Positions 60,712 to 64,000 of a stretch of 64,000 nucleotides of DNA are shown here, in pieces. The notes beneath the pieces were generated by a model. The model saw only the letters and a program-made list of their open reading frames with translations, was not told the DNA's origin and ran no database searches. The stretch lies in contig NZ_QPIJ01000016.1 of NCBI RefSeq assembly GCF_003336665.1, forward strand, positions 1 through 64,000. The letters are read 5' to 3'. Every line of letters begins with the position of its first letter. Within the stretch, counting starts at the first letter, position 1. A program made the translations under genes and the position numbers. This DNA is from Vreelandella rituensis (GTDB lineage: Bacteria; Pseudomonadota; Gammaproteobacteria; Pseudomonadales; Halomonadaceae).

Positions 60712-61812
60712 ATGCCTTCCACTGGCTGTATATCCGCTGCCGAACTCGACCGCTTGGCGGCAATGATCAAGACCTGGGGCCGCGAGCTGGGTTTCCAGCA
60801 GGTGGGTATTACCGATATCGACTTGCATGCGCATGAAGCCCACCTGCAACACTGGCTGGACGCCGGCCATCACGGCGACATGAGTTTCATGGCCAAGCAC
60901 GGCACCAAGCGCACCCGCCCCGATGAACTCGAGCCCGGCACAAGGCGTGTGATCAGTGCGCGTATGGATTATCTGCCCCCCGAGGTGGAAACCACCCGGG
61001 TATTGGGCCAGCCCCAGCGTGCCTATGTCTCACGTTACGCCCTGGGGCGTGACTATCATAAACTGATGCGCAAGCGCCTGGCGCGGCTGGCTCAGCAGAT
61101 CGAAGCCGAGATCGGGCGCATCGGCTACCGCGCCTTTGTCGACTCCGCACCGGTAATGGAGCGCGCCCTGGGTCAGAAAGCCGGCCTTGGCTGGTTCGGC
61201 AAGAACGCCATGTTGCTCAACCCCCAGGCAGGCTCGCTGTTTTTTCTTGGCGAATTGTATACCGACCTGCCGCTGCCCGTGGACACCCCCTTCGAAAAAG
61301 ACCACTGCGGCAGCTGCAACGCTTGCCGTACCGCTTGCCCTACCGGTGCCATCGTCGACGATAAAGTTGTCGACTCGCGCCGCTGCATTTCTTACCTCAC
61401 CATCGAGCTGCACGGTGCGATTCCCGAGCGTTACCGGCGCGCCATGGGTAACCGGATTTATGGCTGCGACGATTGCCAGCTGGTGTGTCCCTTCACCCGC
61501 TTCACCCGCGCCAGCCAGGAGGCCGACTTCGCCCCCCGCCATGACCTGGATCGCGCCGAACTTCTGAGCCTGTTCGCCTGGAGCGAAGAAGAGTTTCTCG
61601 CCAAGACCGCCGGCAGCGCCATTCGTCGCATCGGTTACGAGCGCTGGCTGCGCAATGTGGCTATCGGCCTGGGCAATGCCCCCTGGAGCACGGCCATTGA
61701 AGCGGCACTAGTCGCCCGCCGCAGCTATCCGAGTGCCCTGGTGCGTGAACACGTTGCCTGGGCGCTGGCGGAACAAGGCGCAAAACGCCCGGCGCTGATC
61801 GCCCATCGCTAG
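60712..61812 (+). CDS. queG: Epoxyqueuosine reductase QueG
   Basis: QueG reduces epoxyqueuosine to queuosine at tRNA position 34 using cobalamin and two [4Fe-4S] clusters. The 366-residue protein has the N-terminal cobalamin-binding DUF1730 domain (with MDYLPPEVETT and the ARYALGRDYHK-like SRYALGRDYHKLM) and a ferredoxin-like domain with CGSCNACRTACPTGAI and CDDCQLVCPF, providing eight cysteines. A HEAT-like C-terminal end follows. Its cobalamin need connects it to CobO in this window. It converges on orn with a 2-bp gap. Confidence 0.97.
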   Translation: MPSTGCISAAELDRLAAMIKTWGRELGFQQVGITDIDLHAHEAHLQHWLDAGHHGDMSFMAKHGTKRTRPDELEPGTRRVISARMDYLPPEVETTRVLGQPQRAYVSRYALGRDYHKLMRKRLARLAQQIEAEIGRIGYRAFVDSAPVMERALGQKAGLGWFGKNAMLLNPQAGSLFFLGELYTDLPLPVDTPFEKDHCGSCNACRTACPTGAIVDDKVVDSRRCISYLTIELHGAIPERYRRAMGNRIYGCDDCQLVCPFTRFTRASQEADFAPRHDLDRAELLSLFAWSEEEFLAKTAGSAIRRIGYERWLRNVAIGLGNAPWSTAIEAALVARRSYPSALVREHVAWALAEQGAKRPALIAHR

Positions 61813-61814
61813 GC

Positions 61815-62396
61815 TTATTCCTCTTCGTCACGCACGCTATCCACACGCAAGAAGGTATCGCGATAGTGCGCCAATTCCTCGATTGACTCCTTGATGTCTT
61901 CCATAGCCAGATGCACATTGCGCTTATTGAACCCGGCGGTGGCCCCGGGGTTCCAGCGCTTGGCAAGTTCCTTGAGCGTCGAGACATCCAGATTACGGTA
62001 ATGGAAGAATTCCAGGAGTTCGGACATTTCCCGCTCCATGAAACGCCGGTCCTGGTGGACACTGTTTCCACACATGGGAGAGATTCCCGCCACCGCATAG
62101 GTTTTCAGAAACGCCAGGGTACGGCGCTCGGCTTCGGCGGTGTCCACCGTGCTTTCCTTGACTCGCTCCACCAGCCCTGACTCGCCGTGGGTTTTCTGAT
62201 TCCAGTCATCCATGCCTTCAAGCAGGCTATCCGGCTGCTTGACCGCCAGCACCGGTCCTTCAGCGATGACATTCAAATCGTTGTCGGTGATCAGCGTGGC
62301 TATTTCAATGATACGCTCGCGGTTGGGATCCAGACCGGTCATCTCCAGGTCGATCCATATGAGTACATCCTTGCGCGGCTGGGGATTATCCGTCAT
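61815..62396 (-). CDS. orn: Oligoribonuclease Orn
   Basis: Orn degrades RNA dinucleotides, including pGpG from cyclic-di-GMP turnover. The 193-residue DEDDh 3'-5' exonuclease has Exo[14 protein letters not shown] (Asp, Glu), Exo[15 protein letters not shown], and Exo[16 protein letters not shown] with the catalytic His. A short acidic C-terminus ends the protein. It is divergent from rsgA across 186 bp, the arrangement seen in E. coli and Pseudomonas. Confidence 0.97.
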   Translation of the reverse strand: MTDNPQPRKDVLIWIDLEMTGLDPNRERIIEIATLITDNDLNVIAEGPVLAVKQPDSLLEGMDDWNQKTHGESGLVERVKESTVDTAEAERRTLAFLKTYAVAGISPMCGNSVHQDRRFMEREMSELLEFFHYRNLDVSTLKELAKRWNPGATAGFNKRNVHLAMEDIKESIEELAHYRDTFLRVDSVRDEEE

Positions 62397-62582
62397 TAGT
62401 CAATGTTCCCGATTCTTGAAAAAATGGCTTGTGAAAAATGGTCTGACAGGACGTTTCAGGTCTGATTTTCGTCAACCTGAATATTCTCATCATTATAACA
62501 GTGAAATGCATTGGCCAAGCATCTGTCCAGACGCCACCCTGGTGGTTACAATGCCGCTACTGTAACGACCCTTCGGGTAATC

Positions 62583-63617
62583 ATGAGCAAACGCAAACTT
62601 AGCCGTCAGCAACGCTGGCGTGTCGAAAAGATCCAGGCCGAACGCGCCAAGCGGGCGGAAAAGCTCGACGCCAAAGAGACCGACAAGCTCACCGCCGGTG
62701 AATATGGCGCCGAGCAGATCGGTCGTGTCGTCGCCCATTTCGGCCGCACTCTGGAAGTTCACGATACCGACGGTACCCCGGTGCGCTGCCAGCTTCGCGC
62801 CAACCTTGACGGTCTGGTCACCGGGGACAAGGTGATCTGGCGGGCCGCCAATGACGGCTCCGGCGTCGTAGTGGCGCAGTTACCGCGCGATACCGCCTTG
62901 AAGCGCCCAGACGCTCGTGGCCAGCTCAAGCCGGTGGCCGCCAATGTCGATCAACTGCTGATCGTCTTTGCCGTGGAACCGGCGCCGCATGCCAACTTGA
63001 TCGACCGGTACCTGGTAGCCGCCGAAGCGACCGGCATCCCTCCGGTACTGGTACTCAACAAGACCGATCTACTGCCCGAGGATGGTGGTGAACTGGGACG
63101 CTTGCTTGAACGCTACCGCAAGATTGGTTATCCAGTGGTGCGCACCACCACCGCCACGGAAAACGGCCTGGACGAATTGCGCCAGCTGCTTGCAGGACGC
63201 ACCTCGGTATTCGTCGGCCAGAGCGGGGTAGGCAAGTCCTCGTTGATCGATCTTCTGCTGCCCGATGAGCAACTGCGCATCGGCGCACTTTCCGAAGATT
63301 CACGCAAAGGCACGCACACCACCACCACCGCCCGGCTCTACCCGCTGACCGGCGGTGGTGTCGAAGAAGGCGACTTGATCGACTCGCCCGGAATTCGTGA
63401 GTTCGGCCTGATTCACCTGGACGAGCAGGCAGTCACCGAAGGTTTCATCGAATTTCATCCTTTTCTGGGCTACTGTCGTTTCCGCGACTGTCGCCATCGG
63501 CATGAGCCGGGCTGCGCACTGCTCGAAGCCGTTGAGGCGGGCAAGATTCACCCTGAACGCTTTGCCAGCTATCGCCGAATACTCGATAGCCTAGAGGCAG
63601 GCCCCAGCCCACTCTGA
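62583..63617 (+). CDS. rsgA: Ribosome small-subunit GTPase RsgA
   Basis: RsgA is a late 30S assembly checkpoint GTPase. The 344-residue protein has an OB domain (about 60-110), a circularly permuted G domain in which NKTD (G4) precedes GQSGVGKS (G1, 212-219) and DSPGIREFG (G3), and a C-terminal zinc domain with YCRFRDCRHRHEPGCAL. A basic N-terminal extension (MSKRKLSRQQRWR) is family-typical. ATG 62583 fits; the open frame to 62511 is not conserved. The rhodanese gene follows after 23 bp. Confidence 0.97.
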   Translation: MSKRKLSRQQRWRVEKIQAERAKRAEKLDAKETDKLTAGEYGAEQIGRVVAHFGRTLEVHDTDGTPVRCQLRANLDGLVTGDKVIWRAANDGSGVVVAQLPRDTALKRPDARGQLKPVAANVDQLLIVFAVEPAPHANLIDRYLVAAEATGIPPVLVLNKTDLLPEDGGELGRLLERYRKIGYPVVRTTTATENGLDELRQLLAGRTSVFVGQSGVGKSSLIDLLLPDEQLRIGALSEDSRKGTHTTTTARLYPLTGGGVEEGDLIDSPGIREFGLIHLDEQAVTEGFIEFHPFLGYCRFRDCRHRHEPGCALLEAVEAGKIHPERFASYRRILDSLEAGPSPL

Positions 63618-63640
63618 ACCGCTTTCCAGGAGACCGCCAG

Positions 63641-64000
63641 ATGAGTTCCGAAACCAACGTCTTGCCGCTGATCATTGAACCCGAACAGCTCCAGGAACAC
63701 CTGTACGAGCCGTCGCTGTTGATCATCGATGTGCCCTCGAATGCCGACAGCTATGCCCAGGGCCACGTACCCGGTGCGGTGTTTCTGGACTTTCGCCAGC
63801 TGATGCGCGGTGAAGGCCCGGTACCCAACGAGGTGCCGAGCGAAGACGCCTTGTCACGTCTGTTCAGCAGTCTCGGGCTGACTCGCGACACCCATGTGGT
63901 GGCCTATGACGACGAAGGCGGCGGCTGGGCGGCACGGCTTCTCTGGACGCTGGAATTGATCGGCCACAGCCGTTATTCCTATCTCAACGGCGGCATTCAT
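63641..64000 (+). CDS. rhdA: Rhodanese (thiosulfate sulfurtransferase), N-terminal 120 residues, cut by window edge
   Basis: From ATG 63641, with AGGAG 9 nt upstream, the frame is open to the window end. The sequence contains the rhodanese CH2A-like block IIDVPSNADSYAQGHVPGAV and the inter-motif segment VVAYDDEGGGWAARLLWTLE, so this is the inactive first domain of a two-domain rhodanese; the catalytic cysteine would lie in the missing second half. Placement after rsgA matches Pseudomonas rhdA. Substrate (thiosulfate:cyanide or mercaptopyruvate) cannot be set without the active-site loop. Confidence 0.9.
   Translation, partial: MSSETNVLPLIIEPEQLQEHLYEPSLLIIDVPSNADSYAQGHVPGAVFLDFRQLMRGEGPVPNEVPSEDALSRLFSSLGLTRDTHVVAYDDEGGGWAARLLWTLELIGHSRYSYLNGGIH

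Overview
The window is a gene-dense, GC-rich chromosome segment of a gammaproteobacterium. Gene order follows two blocks known from Pseudomonas: algW-hisD-hisG-murA-ibaG-mla-kdsD-kdsC-lptCAB-rpoN-hpf-ptsN-rapZ-ptsH-pmbA-yjgA-tldD-yhdP-rng-maf-mreDCB-gatCAB, and purA-hisZ-hflCKX-hfq-miaA-mutL-amiB-tsaE-nnrD-queG-orn-rsgA-rhdA. Acidic protein compositions and the joining of these two blocks suggest Halomonadaceae (Halomonas or a relative). That assignment is inference from gene order and composition, not from a search.

Layout. 1-776: end of an IS200/IS605-type element with divergent tnpB and tnpA. 940-5758: the envelope-stress protease AlgW/DegS facing the hisD-hisG-murA-ibaG cluster. 5841-7220: a stand-alone TnpB (IS1341-type) element between ibaG and the mla genes. 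7310-10439: mlaFEDCB, the phospholipid transporter of the outer-membrane lipid-asymmetry pathway. 10539-10608: a five-copy 14-bp tandem repeat in the divergent mlaF/kdsD spacer. 10737-14184: kdsD-kdsC-lptC-lptA-lptB, for Kdo synthesis and LPS export. 14303-18745: rpoN-hpf-ptsN-rapZ-ptsH (sigma-54 and nitrogen PTS). This unit is interrupted at about 15787-16454 by a decayed mobile element that carries a HEARO/omega-type RNA, the start of an iscB gene with an in-frame stop, and the 3' half of a tnpA.

18742-30751 holds pmbA, yjgA, tldD, yhdP, rng, maf and mreDCB (cell shape, peptidase and RNA processing). 30993-34258 is gatCAB. 34362-46600 joins the two conserved blocks: sixA, gpsA, htpG with a sigma-32 promoter, a DUF1232 protein, the lytic transglycosylase slt, a LysE/RhtB exporter, a cold-shock gene, an acidic lipoprotein with an internal duplication, a YegS-type lipid kinase, pepN and yajQ. 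46830-64000 contains cobO, then the long minus-strand cluster from nnrD to purA, then queG, orn, rsgA and a rhodanese cut by the window edge.

The genes form several working sets. Outer-membrane maintenance involves mla, lpt/kds, yhdP and algW. Wall growth and splitting involves mreBCD, murA, amiB and slt. The PTS-Ntr/RpoN regulatory unit is complete apart from ptsP. Histidine synthesis uses a short HisG whose HisZ partner lies about 45 kb away. The most unusual DNA is the set of three different IS200/IS605-related loci in the first 16.5 kb, two of which carry RNA-guided nuclease genes or their remains. No tRNA, rRNA or CRISPR array was recognised.
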